From Klebsiella sp. BIGb0407 (GTDB lineage Bacteria > Pseudomonadota > Gammaproteobacteria > Enterobacterales > Enterobacteriaceae), in NCBI RefSeq assembly GCF_024807845.1, contig NZ_JANUEQ010000003.1:496001-560000 (forward strand): a stretch of 64,000 nt of DNA. The letters are read 5' to 3'. This document shows, piece after piece, positions 11,825 to 20,792 of the stretch (positions are counted from its first letter, which is position 1; each line of letters begins with the position of its first letter). The notes below the pieces were generated by a model. It made no database searches and was not told the DNA's origin. It saw only the letters and a program-made list of their open reading frames with translations. The position numbers and the translations under genes are program-made.

Positions 11825-11855
11825 AATTAGTTATATAGTAACAGGTTAACTAATT
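11825..11855. promoter_or_regulatory. Inverted repeat between regulator and MFS exporter
   Basis: AATTAGTTA and TAACTAATT are perfect 9-base inverted arms with a 13-base spacer. They lie in the divergent promoter region, so an operator for the adjacent XRE/MmyB regulator is likely. Confidence 0.5.
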
Positions 11856-11895
11856 TGCGACACTCCGACAAGTTTCTTAAAACACCGGAGTTTTT

Positions 11896-13347
11896 ATGAC
11901 TGATACACCGTTATCTGCAACCAGTACAGCAGAGTGCATGGCTCCGCGCCCTGTCTCCTCGCTGGCGCTTTTTATCCTGTTACTCGGTGGATTCATCACC
12001 ATCTTTGATCTCTTTGTCGTCAATATTGCAATTGCTTCCATTCAGGAAAGTCTCGGGGCAAGCTTCGCCGATATTGCCTTTGTTATCGCCGGGTATGAGC
12101 TCGCATTTGGCGTATTACTGATAGCCGGGAGCCGACTTGGCGATCGTCATGGTCGACGTCGACTGTTTATCCTTGGCATGCTGGCCTTTACCTTGTCTTC
12201 TCTACTCTGCGGTATTGCTTCTTCAGCCAATATGCTCATCGCTGCCCGCTTGAGTCAGGGCGCTGCAGGAGCGCTTTTGTTCCCACAAATATATGCCTCA
12301 CTACGGGTCATTTATGATGAGAAGGGGCGTAGCAGAGCCTTTAGTTTACTCGGCATGACTCTTGGACTCGCCGCCATAGCAGGACAAGTGATTGGTGGCT
12401 TACTGGTTGAAATGAATCTGTTCGGGCTTGGCTGGCGGGTGGTTTTTTTAATCAACATTCCGATTGGAATGCTGGCCGTTATCGGCGCTCGCACGATCCC
12501 AGAGTCAAAAGCGGAGACAGGGTCAGATATCGACTGGCCCGGAGTATTGCTGGTCAGCAGCGGATTATTACTGTTATTACTGCCGCTTCTTGAAGGGCCC
12601 AATATTGGCTGGCCGCTCTGGACGGGATACAGCTTTATCGCCGGCCTTGCTCTGATAGCCATTTTCCTTATCTGGCAGCACCGCCTCACAACTCTGGGGG
12701 GAACGCCGATTATTTCGCTAACCTTATTTCGCCATCCGGCCTTTTCCATCGGCTCCCTGTGCGTATTACTGATTTACTCTACCGCGACGTCACTGTTTCT
12801 ATGTTTTGCCCTGCTGCTACAGTCAGGACTCGGGCTTTCTCCCTTTGCTGCCGGTATGCTATTTGCCCCTTGTAGTATCGGATTTATTGCTGCCTCACTG
12901 TCCGCACCTAAACTGGTCTCTCGCTTTGGTAACAAAATTATTGTCCTGGGTGCCACGCTCTATGCCGCGGGTATTGGCGGATTAATGATGATGACCTGGA
13001 ACTTCGGTTCACAATCGAACGTCATCCAGCTTATCTGGCCGTTAATCATCCTGGGCTTTGGTCAGGGAATCGCCATGACACCAATGCTGAACCTGGTTAT
13101 TGGCTATGTGGAAGAGAGACATGCAGGTATAGCCGCGGGGTTTATTTCGACTATGCAACAAGTGGGAGGCGCTTTTGGCGTTTCTGTTGCCGGTATTTTC
13201 TTTATGACTATTTTGACCCATGACGCCAGCCTGGCAACAGCGACACGCTATCTGGATGCTTTTTCAGGAGCGATGATCTACAACCTGGCTGCCGTCGTGA
13301 TAGCAACCCTGCTGATTAGCCAGCTGATACGGCATAGTCGTGGCTAG
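11896..13347 (+). CDS. MFS drug-type exporter (DHA2, 14 membrane segments)
   Basis: 483-aa major facilitator protein of the EmrB/QacA branch: proton-driven efflux of drugs or other small molecules across the inner membrane. The DHA2 hallmarks are a short N-terminal tail, FDLFVVNIAIASIQ in the first segment (motif D1), GSRLGDRHGRRRLF (motif A) and the proline-containing GLGWRVVFLINIPIG (motif C region). CGGAG sits five bases before the start. No membrane-fusion partner is adjacent, so it probably acts alone. Its TAG stop shares a CTAG palindrome with the stop of the convergent RpiR gene. Confidence 0.88.
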   Translation: MTDTPLSATSTAECMAPRPVSSLALFILLLGGFITIFDLFVVNIAIASIQESLGASFADIAFVIAGYELAFGVLLIAGSRLGDRHGRRRLFILGMLAFTLSSLLCGIASSANMLIAARLSQGAAGALLFPQIYASLRVIYDEKGRSRAFSLLGMTLGLAAIAGQVIGGLLVEMNLFGLGWRVVFLINIPIGMLAVIGARTIPESKAETGSDIDWPGVLLVSSGLLLLLLPLLEGPNIGWPLWTGYSFIAGLALIAIFLIWQHRLTTLGGTPIISLTLFRHPAFSIGSLCVLLIYSTATSLFLCFALLLQSGLGLSPFAAGMLFAPCSIGFIAASLSAPKLVSRFGNKIIVLGATLYAAGIGGLMMMTWNFGSQSNVIQLIWPLIILGFGQGIAMTPMLNLVIGYVEERHAGIAAGFISTMQQVGGAFGVSVAGIFFMTILTHDASLATATRYLDAFSGAMIYNLAAVVIATLLISQLIRHSRG

Positions 13348-14114
13348 CCGGTAGCCTCCAGCAACAATAAGTCCATCAGTAAGACCAGATTTGACTCAAA
13401 GGAGGTGACGCCTGCTGCCTCCGCCGCATAATGAACCGCTTCGTCATACAAAGCAAAATGCAGGTCTGCCATGCCAGCCAGACTATTGGCAGAAGCGCGC
13501 GTAAATGCCACCACCGTCATACCAATGTTTTGCGCAATCCTGGCTTTATCCAGCACTTGTTCCGTTTCACCGCTGCGCGAAACGGCAATAAAAACCTGGT
13601 AACGAGCCGCATTGCTCAAAAAGATATTACGGCTATCACCCGGACCTGAAATAAAGGCGGTCTTACCAAGTACTTGTAATTTTTTTGTCAGGTACTCGGC
13701 AAACAAATAGGAAAAACCCGCTCCGTACAGAAAAAAGCTCTCTTTTTCCCGCAATAGGCGGGTAAAGGTATGGCGTTTTTCTTCGGTTGCCCACTGGAAG
13801 GTTTGCTGATAATTGGCGACAAACTGCTTAAAGAGCGCGGGAAGCTCCGGGACATTATCCGTTCGTACCGCCAGCAGGGGTGTTTCTGATAACAGTTGCT
13901 TGCAGTGCCAGATAAGCTCACTAAAGCCACTAAAACCGAGCTTCTGCGCTAAGCGCATAATCGTGGCAGTTGAAACGTAGGTCACTTCGGCCAGTTCCCG
14001 GACGGTAATATGCCCCACCCGTAAAGGGTGCTCCATTAACCAGGACAGAATGCGATATTCCGCACGCGTTAAGCTGGCATCACGCGTTAACAGGGATGAA
14101 AGACGAGTATCCAT
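13344..14114 (-). CDS. RpiR/MurR family transcriptional regulator of the alpha-glucoside operon
   Basis: 256 aa: an N-terminal RpiR helix-turn-helix (about 1-77, ITVRELAEVTYVSTATIMRLAQKLGF) and a C-terminal SIS sugar-phosphate-binding domain (FFLYGAGFSYLFAEYL and VFIAVSRSGETEQVLDKA). It is the last gene of a PTS-GH4-regulator set, 193 bp behind the GH4 gene with a terminator hairpin between. It probably senses a phosphorylated disaccharide and controls this operon, as GlvR/AglR-type proteins do. Confidence 0.85.
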   Translation of the reverse strand: MDTRLSSLLTRDASLTRAEYRILSWLMEHPLRVGHITVRELAEVTYVSTATIMRLAQKLGFSGFSELIWHCKQLLSETPLLAVRTDNVPELPALFKQFVANYQQTFQWATEEKRHTFTRLLREKESFFLYGAGFSYLFAEYLTKKLQVLGKTAFISGPGDSRNIFLSNAARYQVFIAVSRSGETEQVLDKARIAQNIGMTVVAFTRASANSLAGMADLHFALYDEAVHYAAEAAGVTSFESNLVLLMDLLLLEATG

Positions 14115-14249
14115 TAGTCTACCCGCCCTATCACTGACACCAGATAACCAGAATATGGTTTCAGGAAACGCCCGTCACAGCGCGTTTTTAGGTGCCCATT
14201 AATAAGATTCAAATGACCTGATGACATGCATATCCCCGGGCGTATTAGT

Positions 14250-14287
14250 CAAAATAAGATTGTCGGTGTTTTTTCTCACACCGACAA
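14250..14287 (-). terminator. Terminator of the PTS-GH4 genes
   Basis: Ten-base arms TTGTCGGTGT/ACACCGACAA with an eight-base loop. On the minus strand the stem is followed by AATCTTATTTTG. It separates the GH4 gene from the regulator. Confidence 0.65.
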
Positions 14288-14307
14288 GTCGTCCGGGGTT
14301 TTAGTCG

Positions 14308-15675
14308 CTAATTGTTGATGGCCTCGCCATCACGCCAGGCCTGTTGTAAAGCCGGCCAGTAATCACTATTCGCTTCAATCATCTCATCGAGAATTAATTT
14401 TGCGTGTTCCATCGTCGGTACCGTTCTGTTCAGCGTAAAGGCCTGAAGTGCTTTTTCGTAACTTCCCTCAATCGTCGCCTCAACCAGCAATTGCTCAGAT
14501 GCCAGCTGTTGCTGGAGCAATGTCTGATGGAACAATGGCACCTGACCAATACGAACGGGTTCCGGTCCTTCACTGGTGATATAGGCAGGTACTTCAACCA
14601 TCGCATCGTAAGGCAGGTTAGTAATCGCCCCTTTGTTCTCCACCATCACTAAGTGACGCTGACGTAAGTTAAAGGCCAGTGAACAGGCCACATCAACAAT
14701 AAATTCACCGTGCACGCCAACATGGAAAGCATCGGACAGAATTCCGGTTCGCTTATACTCGGCGGCTGCGGCAAACAGTTTTTTCTCCCGGCCATCCATC
14801 ACTTCATTGGCCCGGGTATACTCCGGATTCTGGTGCTCGACAATCTGATTAGGCATCAGATAATACTGCAGATAGGGGTTCGGCAAATACTCAGGGAAGT
14901 TATCCATAATCGGCTTGATGTTACGCCAGGTTTTAACCCATGAGGGATCTGAGTGCTGAGGATCGGTTTTCGCCGCATCTTCAGTGAGTAAACCAAAACG
15001 GGCAATATGGCGACGCAGCTCTGGCAGTCTGTCTTCGCCATCCACCAACACCCGGGTAAACCAGCCAAAATGATTCAGTCCAAAATATTCCACTTCCAGC
15101 TTATGCCGGTCAACGCCCAAAATTGCGCCCATATTGCGCATCGCCGCGACCGGCATATCACAGATATTCAGTACCCGGGCGTTAGGGCGCAGGCGACGAA
15201 CGCCTTCCGCGACAATCGCCGCCGGATTAGAGTAGTTAACAATCCAGGCTTTTTTATCTGCATAACGGTCAACCATGTCTATCAGTTCGACCATAGGTAA
15301 AATGGTACGTAAACCATAAGCCAGACCGCCTGGTCCACAGGTTTCCTGGCCAACAACACCGTGGCGTAAAGGAATTTTCTCATCCTGCTCACGCATTTTG
15401 TACTGCCCGACACGCATCTGAGCAAAAACAAAATGTGCACCGCTAAAAGCCACTTCCGGGTTATCGGTGACGGTAAATTTAATCGTCTGGCTATGGTCGC
15501 GAATCACTTTTTCCACGACCGGAGCAATGGTGTTCTGCCGCTCGGCATCAATATCATAGAGACGGATTTCCGCGAGTGGAAAATCTGCCAGTCTGACCAT
15601 CAGACTTTTTACAATACCTGGCGTATAGGTGCTGCCGCCACCGGCAATAGACAGAATAAATGGGGGTGTAAACAT
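14308..15675 (-). CDS. aglB: 6-phospho-alpha-glucosidase, glycoside hydrolase family 4
   Basis: Cytoplasmic NAD+ and Mn2+-dependent GH4 enzyme that splits phosphorylated alpha-glucosides such as maltose-6'-phosphate or sucrose-isomer phosphates. 455 aa. The Rossmann NAD motif is SIAGGGSTYTPG (9-20). The metal and catalytic segment ICDMP (C172-P175) is the CDMP form seen in phospho-alpha-glucosidases, against CNVP in phospho-beta-glucosidases. NYSNP (147-151) and GQETCGPGG (109-117) are conserved, as is GLNHFGW. It follows the PTS permease gene by 11 bp. Homologous to Klebsiella AglB and E. coli/Bacillus GlvA; the exact disaccharide cannot be read from sequence. Confidence 0.9.
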   Translation of the reverse strand: MFTPPFILSIAGGGSTYTPGIVKSLMVRLADFPLAEIRLYDIDAERQNTIAPVVEKVIRDHSQTIKFTVTDNPEVAFSGAHFVFAQMRVGQYKMREQDEKIPLRHGVVGQETCGPGGLAYGLRTILPMVELIDMVDRYADKKAWIVNYSNPAAIVAEGVRRLRPNARVLNICDMPVAAMRNMGAILGVDRHKLEVEYFGLNHFGWFTRVLVDGEDRLPELRRHIARFGLLTEDAAKTDPQHSDPSWVKTWRNIKPIMDNFPEYLPNPYLQYYLMPNQIVEHQNPEYTRANEVMDGREKKLFAAAAEYKRTGILSDAFHVGVHGEFIVDVACSLAFNLRQRHLVMVENKGAITNLPYDAMVEVPAYITSEGPEPVRIGQVPLFHQTLLQQQLASEQLLVEATIEGSYEKALQAFTLNRTVPTMEHAKLILDEMIEANSDYWPALQQAWRDGEAINN

Positions 15676-15686
15676 AATTGTCTCCT

Positions 15687-17231
15687 TCAGAGAAACGTCT
15701 CTACTGCTTCTCGCATTTTTTTGACATGCAGCCCGTAGACCACCTGAACGTTATTACCTTGTTTAATAATGCCTTTGGCACCGGTTGCCTTGAGTCCTGA
15801 CTCATCAATCATGGCAACATCTTTTACTGTGACGCGCAGCCGGGTGTAGCAGTTATCCACCACATCGATATTGTTCGCGCCACCCAGCCCGGCAATAATT
15901 GATTTACCGATATCCTGGTTATTTCCCTTGGCCTGATACTCTTGCTTGCTATAAAGACGTGTCTCAGCGTCGTCATCCTCACGCCCTGGCGTCTTCATAT
16001 TTAATTGCAAAATCAACAGGCGGAAGGTGATGAAATAAAGCGCGAACATGATGAGACCGACGAGGATATACATCGGCCAGTTGGACTTCTCGATACCCAA
16101 CGGCAAGTTATAGAGAATAAAATCGATAAAACCGTTAGCACCGATGGCGTGGACACCAAACAGTGAGAACAACACCATGCCTATTCCCGTCAGCACCGCA
16201 TGAACGACAAACAGCAGTGGTGCAACAAAGAGGAAAGCAAACTCGAGGGGTTCGGTGACCCCTACCAGCATGGCGGTTAGGGCCGCAGGTAATAAAATGG
16301 CTTTCGCCTGGCTTTTACGCTCTGGTTTGGCTGTGACATACATCGCGAGAGCGACAGCAGGCAGACCGAACATTTTGCTGATACCACGCGCATCCCATAC
16401 CACCGTGCTACTCAGCTGTTTAACATCCTGACAGGCCATTTCGGCGAAATAGATGTTACGCGCGCCATGGTACAGGGTTCCGCAAACCTCTTTTGATCCA
16501 CCCAGTTCGGTGTAGAGGAAAGGGGTATAGACCAGATGATGCAGCCCGGTAGGTACCAGAATACGTTCAAGGAAACCGTATATCGCCACGCCAAATGGCC
16601 CTGAGTCTTTAATCGCCAGCGCCATCGAGCTAATACCGTGCTGAACATAAGGCCAGACTTCGCTCATTACCACGCCAAGCAGGATAGAGACCGGTAGCAT
16701 AATAATGGCGACAAAACAGTGTCCGGAGTAAATCGCCATTACCCCAGAGAACTGAACGCCGGAATACTTGTTATACAGATAGCCTGACAGCGCACCCGTC
16801 AGAATACCGGCGAAAACCCCCATCTCGAGAACCTGGACACCCAGCACCATGGCCTGCCCGCCCATTCGCATCTGGTCTGCGGGTAACAGCTGGCCCTGAA
16901 TCTGCAGCATCACATTCATAGCATTAATAAATACGACAAAGGTCACCAGCCCTATCAGAGCCGCGTATCCTTTATCCCGCGTCGCCAGGCCAATCGGTAT
17001 ACCGACAGCAAATACCAGGCCTAAGTTAACCAGCAGTGAAACCGCTGATTTAGCAATCAGCTGTCCGGTATGTTGAATAAAGGGATGGCCAAGAAACGGA
17101 AGATACTCCGCTAAGTTGCCATTACCCAGCACGTTACCGAAGGCAATAAATAGCCCGACGATAGGCAAAATAAGCACCGGTCCGTAGAGCGATTTTCCAA
17201 AATTTTGTAGGGCATTAACGGCTCGTTTCAT
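15687..17231 (-). CDS. aglA: PTS alpha-glucoside transporter subunit IICB
   Basis: 514-aa fused EIIC-EIIB of the glucose/alpha-glucoside PTS family: imports a disaccharide and phosphorylates it at C6. EIIC is the N-terminal membrane domain (about 1-400), with conserved GFLERILVPTGLHH and VTEPLEFAF. EIIB is the C-terminal 80 residues with the phosphorylated cysteine C461 in DNCYTRLRV. There is no EIIA domain, so the general glucose EIIA (Crr) must supply phosphate. First gene of the minus-strand operon; its product would feed the GH4 enzyme behind it. Confidence 0.9.
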   Translation of the reverse strand: MKRAVNALQNFGKSLYGPVLILPIVGLFIAFGNVLGNGNLAEYLPFLGHPFIQHTGQLIAKSAVSLLVNLGLVFAVGIPIGLATRDKGYAALIGLVTFVVFINAMNVMLQIQGQLLPADQMRMGGQAMVLGVQVLEMGVFAGILTGALSGYLYNKYSGVQFSGVMAIYSGHCFVAIIMLPVSILLGVVMSEVWPYVQHGISSMALAIKDSGPFGVAIYGFLERILVPTGLHHLVYTPFLYTELGGSKEVCGTLYHGARNIYFAEMACQDVKQLSSTVVWDARGISKMFGLPAVALAMYVTAKPERKSQAKAILLPAALTAMLVGVTEPLEFAFLFVAPLLFVVHAVLTGIGMVLFSLFGVHAIGANGFIDFILYNLPLGIEKSNWPMYILVGLIMFALYFITFRLLILQLNMKTPGREDDDAETRLYSKQEYQAKGNNQDIGKSIIAGLGGANNIDVVDNCYTRLRVTVKDVAMIDESGLKATGAKGIIKQGNNVQVVYGLHVKKMREAVETFL

Positions 17232-17340
17232 GGCTGTTTCTCTCAGTATGCGCGCACTTTCTGTGCGTCTTACTCGCCAAGCTAACAGGAGTCAGCAAGC
17301 AATATCCAGCTATCTTATTGTTTTTAAAATAAATGACTTT

Positions 17341-17360
17341 AAAGGTTACATGTAACCTTT
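17341..17360. promoter_or_regulatory. 20-bp perfect palindrome, candidate operator of the RpiR regulator
   Basis: AAAGGTTACATGTAACCTTT is a complete palindrome about 110 bp upstream of the PTS gene. RpiR-type regulators bind such sites; assignment to the local regulator is inferred from position. Confidence 0.6.
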
Positions 17361-17365
17361 AGAGC

Positions 17366-17381
17366 TGTGATCAAGGTAACA
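17366..17381 (-). promoter_or_regulatory. CRP-like site
   Basis: TGTGATCAAGGTAACA fits TGTGA-N6-TCACA with one mismatch. It lies next to the 20-bp palindrome upstream of the PTS operon, as expected for a catabolite-controlled sugar system. Confidence 0.5.
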
Positions 17382-17452
17382 GCAGGGATTAACAGACGGA
17401 CTCGTCCACTACCAGGTAATCCGAAGAACATAAATTTAAGGCGAAGATTGCT

Positions 17453-17471
17453 GATATTAATTATCATTACC
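17453..17471 (+). promoter_or_regulatory. Fur box upstream of chaN
   Basis: GATATTAATTATCATTACC matches 15 of 19 positions of the Fur consensus (GATAATGATAATCATTATC). It lies 66 bp before the start of the ChaN-like gene, suggesting iron repression. Confidence 0.65.
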
Positions 17472-17536
17472 TTTTAGCGGCGATAAAAATGCCATCCCGG
17501 ATAACCCTATAAAATAAACGTACCCTGTTAATTAAA

Positions 17537-18406
17537 ATGAAAAAAAACAAATCGATCCTCTCATTACTCGTGGTATGTAGCACCCTGGTGTTAACGGCTT
17601 GTCAGAATCAAACCGCGCCTAACACAACCGACCCATTGGTTCCTGAAGGGTCACGTATTGAAAATACCCGGACCGGCGCCTTGCTGACGCCTCAACAACT
17701 GCTTAAGGTGCTGAATGATGCCCCGATGGTGATTGTTGGTGAAGAGCATACCAATGTCGCGCACCACCAGATTGAACTGTGGCTGCTGCAAAACCTGCAA
17801 CAGAAACGTCCTCAGGGTAGTGTATTGCTGGAAATGATTACGGAGGATCAACAACCCGCTATCAATGAAGCCAGACAATCTCTGGCAAGGGATGCATCCC
17901 TGAGCGAGTCGAGGGTACAAGAAACTATTCACTGGAATAAAAACTGGCCATGGCCGATGTATGGCGACCTGGTGATGACAGGTCTTAAGGGCTCCGCCCC
18001 TTTGCTGAGTGCCAATATTTCACGAGCCAGAATTACAGAGATTTATCAGAACCCGACCTTCCCTACAGGTGAACACAGTTCACAAGACGCTGTCCGGACT
18101 AAAATATCTGACACCATTACAGTGATGCATGGCGGCAATATAGCTGCCGATCAGCTCACTGCTATGCTGGCTATCCAGCAGCATCGTGACAGATTTATGG
18201 CCGAGCAATTACTGAATGCCCCACAGCCTGCTCTGTTATTTGTCGGCGGCTACCATGCTGCTAAAGATGTCGGCGTACCGCTGCATATTCAGGATCTTAA
18301 CGGTAAGCCTGCCGTAGTGTTGATGCTTTCGACCCAAGGAACCCACGTCACGGCTGAACAGGCTGATTTCGTCTGGTCTGTTCCCGCGGCTGAAAAAGCA
18401 AAATGA
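17537..18406 (+). CDS. ChaN-family haem-binding-type lipoprotein
   Basis: 289 aa with a lipoprotein signal peptide ending at LTAC (C22). The remainder is a ChaN/DUF399 domain: VIVGEEHTNVAHHQIELWLL (about 63-82), MITEDQQP and the C-terminal VGGYHAAKDVGVPLHI. ChaN of Campylobacter binds stacked haems, and relatives such as PhuW lie in iron-uptake loci. The Fur box upstream agrees with a role in haem or iron handling. The stop overlaps the start of the next gene (ATGA), so the two are translationally coupled. Confidence 0.85.
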   Translation: MKKNKSILSLLVVCSTLVLTACQNQTAPNTTDPLVPEGSRIENTRTGALLTPQQLLKVLNDAPMVIVGEEHTNVAHHQIELWLLQNLQQKRPQGSVLLEMITEDQQPAINEARQSLARDASLSESRVQETIHWNKNWPWPMYGDLVMTGLKGSAPLLSANISRARITEIYQNPTFPTGEHSSQDAVRTKISDTITVMHGGNIAADQLTAMLAIQQHRDRFMAEQLLNAPQPALLFVGGYHAAKDVGVPLHIQDLNGKPAVVLMLSTQGTHVTAEQADFVWSVPAAEKAK

Positions 18407-20442
18407 TCAAGTCATTAATGAGTGCCGTATCCCTGATTATCGGGATCGGCGGCAGCCCTGTTAGTGCCTCAGCCGATGAGAATAGATTGCCGTTTTACCA
18501 AGGCAAAACTCTGGCACATCCGATAATTTCAGGGGCGCGTTATAGCACGGCTATTCTGGCTTTTATTCAGGAAAAAGGTGAAGTTGAGGGTTATTACTGC
18601 TTTTGTGACGAAGATGACTCCAATGCTAATCACACACCGCAATTACTCGGCACCTTTCCTGACTCAACCATCGAGTCTGTCTTTTATGTTGACCTTGATA
18701 GCGGCGGACAAATCACGCTGGTATTAAGTAAAAGCCATAATCAGTATGCTTTACGCGGCTGGCGTTATCAGGGTGAAAACTATTATCAACCGTTACCCCA
18801 TTTACAGCCGGTACTGGATAAATTAGTCGCACAGCATAAAACCTTAAATGCCACACTCATTAAACAGCAACTCAGCAAATTACCACCCTATGATTACAGC
18901 ATGGAATATCCCAAAACAGGTAATGCTGACGTCGATAATCTCGACTTTACCGAAGGTAAATTGATTGGCTGGTATCGGGATAGCGGTGAGCAATTGCCGG
19001 TGAATACTCCGCTAACCGATTCTCTGTTTTTCTATAAAAAAACCTTTGCTGAAAAAGACGGACTCTTTCTCACCGCAACTTACCAGCGCCAGCAAGAGGG
19101 TGAATCGCCAGGTTTTATGGTGACCACCGTGAGCTGGCAGTCTGACCCCTCCCAGTTTAATGGCACTGAAAACGGGGCCTATATCCTTTACGAACCGGGA
19201 GCGGGCTTTTCCAGGGGGCATTATAAACAGGGTGTGGCTGATGGCCCCTGGGTGACCCATAACGCTGACTACCAAAGTGCAGGTAACTTTGTACTGGGAC
19301 AGCAACAAGGGCAATGGACCTTCCGTGATCTGCAAGAAAGCGCCACCGGTTTGATGGAAAACAATCAGCGCGAGGGACGCTGGGAGGTCAGTGAAGGTCT
19401 GGATGGGGCACAGCAAGGAATAAGTGGATTCGATACCTGGCAGCATAATTTGCGTAACGGCCCCAGCGAACGATTACGGGCAGGACATCTGTGGCAAAAA
19501 GGTAACTACGTTAATGACTTACGCGAAGGGATGTGGATAACCGAGAATGGCGAAGGCCCGTACAGTAAAGGCATTGCCAGCGGCGTCTGGAAATTAAGAA
19601 CATCTGATGGTGAAACCCAGCAAGTTTCTCTGGTTAACGGTAAAAAACAGGGAGAAATGATTTGGCGCGACGGCAATGGTAAGCTTCTGTATATCATCAA
19701 TTATAAAGACGATATTCCTGAAGGGCTCTATCAGCGCTATAACGCCAGCGGGAAAATGGTCTATCAGGCCCATTATCATCAGCAAAAATTGCATGGCCGC
19801 GAAACAGAATATTACGACGATGGTGTCACCCTGCGCGCGGATCGCGGCTACCTTAACGGTGAGCTGGATGGCGAGAATCGTTACTATTTCCCGAACGGGA
19901 AACCTCAGTCTATTTCTACATTTAACCAGGGCCGTGAAGTGGGGTTGATGCAGGAGTTTACCGCCAATGGTGTCAAAATTATCGAACGTAATACCTGCCC
20001 TCCTCCTTCAAACGGACGCTGCGGTAAACAACAAACCTTTAATCCGGATGGTACTCCTCTGACCGATAACGACTATCTGTTCGGCCACCAGCAAACGAAT
20101 AATAGCTGGTATCCCAGCGGGCAGCGCGAGGAAGAAACTCGTATTGGGGATGATGATAGTTACACTCAAATCAGCTATTACCCTGACGGCCAGATAAGCT
20201 GTATTGTCCGCGCCCGGGGCTTCACGCCAGTACAGTTCGAGGGTAAAGAATATAAAGATTACCAGGGAGCTAAACGCGAGGGTGAAAGCGCCTGTTATTA
20301 CCAGACCGGAAAACTGAAAAGCAGTGCTACCTGGAAAGCTGGTAAGCTGATTTCTGGTTGTGAAAAACGTTTTGATGAAAACGAAAAACAAATATTCCCA
20401 GGCCCGGAAGGCTGCCCGAAACCTAAATGGCAGTATGATTAA
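18403..20442 (+). CDS. Exported MORN-repeat / YwqK-like protein
   Basis: 679 aa with an N-terminal signal peptide (cleavage likely after ASA near residue 24). From about residue 220 it consists of MORN-like strands of the type found in YwqK proteins (EGLYQRYNASGKMVYQAHYH, HGRETEYYDDG, GENRYYFPNGKPQ, NNSWYPSGQREEE, ISYYPDGQ). Such repeats form extended beta sheets that bind proteins or membranes; no enzyme motif is visible. Coupled to the ChaN lipoprotein by a 4-bp overlap, so the pair probably acts together at the cell envelope under Fur. The function is unknown. Confidence 0.75.
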   Translation: MIKSLMSAVSLIIGIGGSPVSASADENRLPFYQGKTLAHPIISGARYSTAILAFIQEKGEVEGYYCFCDEDDSNANHTPQLLGTFPDSTIESVFYVDLDSGGQITLVLSKSHNQYALRGWRYQGENYYQPLPHLQPVLDKLVAQHKTLNATLIKQQLSKLPPYDYSMEYPKTGNADVDNLDFTEGKLIGWYRDSGEQLPVNTPLTDSLFFYKKTFAEKDGLFLTATYQRQQEGESPGFMVTTVSWQSDPSQFNGTENGAYILYEPGAGFSRGHYKQGVADGPWVTHNADYQSAGNFVLGQQQGQWTFRDLQESATGLMENNQREGRWEVSEGLDGAQQGISGFDTWQHNLRNGPSERLRAGHLWQKGNYVNDLREGMWITENGEGPYSKGIASGVWKLRTSDGETQQVSLVNGKKQGEMIWRDGNGKLLYIINYKDDIPEGLYQRYNASGKMVYQAHYHQQKLHGRETEYYDDGVTLRADRGYLNGELDGENRYYFPNGKPQSISTFNQGREVGLMQEFTANGVKIIERNTCPPPSNGRCGKQQTFNPDGTPLTDNDYLFGHQQTNNSWYPSGQREEETRIGDDDSYTQISYYPDGQISCIVRARGFTPVQFEGKEYKDYQGAKREGESACYYQTGKLKSSATWKAGKLISGCEKRFDENEKQIFPGPEGCPKPKWQYD

Positions 20443-20613
20443 ATAAAGAGACAATGCTCCGGGGAATGTATCGCGCAAGCCCCGGAAGAACATACCGCTT
20501 TAGTTATCCTGGAGATGCAAGATGACCCGTGCTCAGGTGAAGTGATATTTTGTTAACCTCACCCTGACACCGACCCGGGTACGCTTTCTGCTGAGAGTTC
20601 AGCTCACTCCGAA

Positions 20614-20627
20614 GGTTAACGTTAACA
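20614..20627. promoter_or_regulatory. LacI-type palindromic operator 1
   Basis: GTTAACGTTAAC (20615-20626) is a perfect 12-bp palindrome with the central CG typical of LacI/GalR-family operators. Confidence 0.6.
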
Positions 20628-20680
20628 AAATCAGCCGATAAACGGCATTTTTAATCATGATCAAACTCACAAATCGACAA

Positions 20681-20693
20681 TGTTAACGTTACC
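20681..20693. promoter_or_regulatory. LacI-type palindromic operator 2
   Basis: TGTTAACGTTACC is a near-copy of operator 1 in inverted orientation. The centres are 67 bp apart, a distance that could allow looping. Confidence 0.55.
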
Positions 20694-20792
20694 TTTCGTG
20701 ATTAACATCCCAAAATCATCAGGTTTTGCGTTATTGATGCAATTCGAAACTGCTAGTGTTGTTTGACTAATAGCCCTGTGAGCTTCATTGAG

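Larger units (their letters stand above)
17232..17536. other. Divergent regulatory region between the PTS operon and chaN
   Basis: 305 bp without a gene. It holds a 20-bp perfect palindrome and a CRP-like site, which serve the PTS operon on the minus strand, and a Fur box that serves the chaN gene on the plus strand. Each is listed separately. Confidence 0.6.
20443..20792. other. Regulatory region of the CscB-like permease
   Basis: 350 bp without a gene. Two LacI-type palindromes (listed separately), a partial third copy TGTTAACC at 20551-20558 and a weak CRP-like half site TCACA near 20667 make this a dense control region. No leader gene was recognised. Confidence 0.55.
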
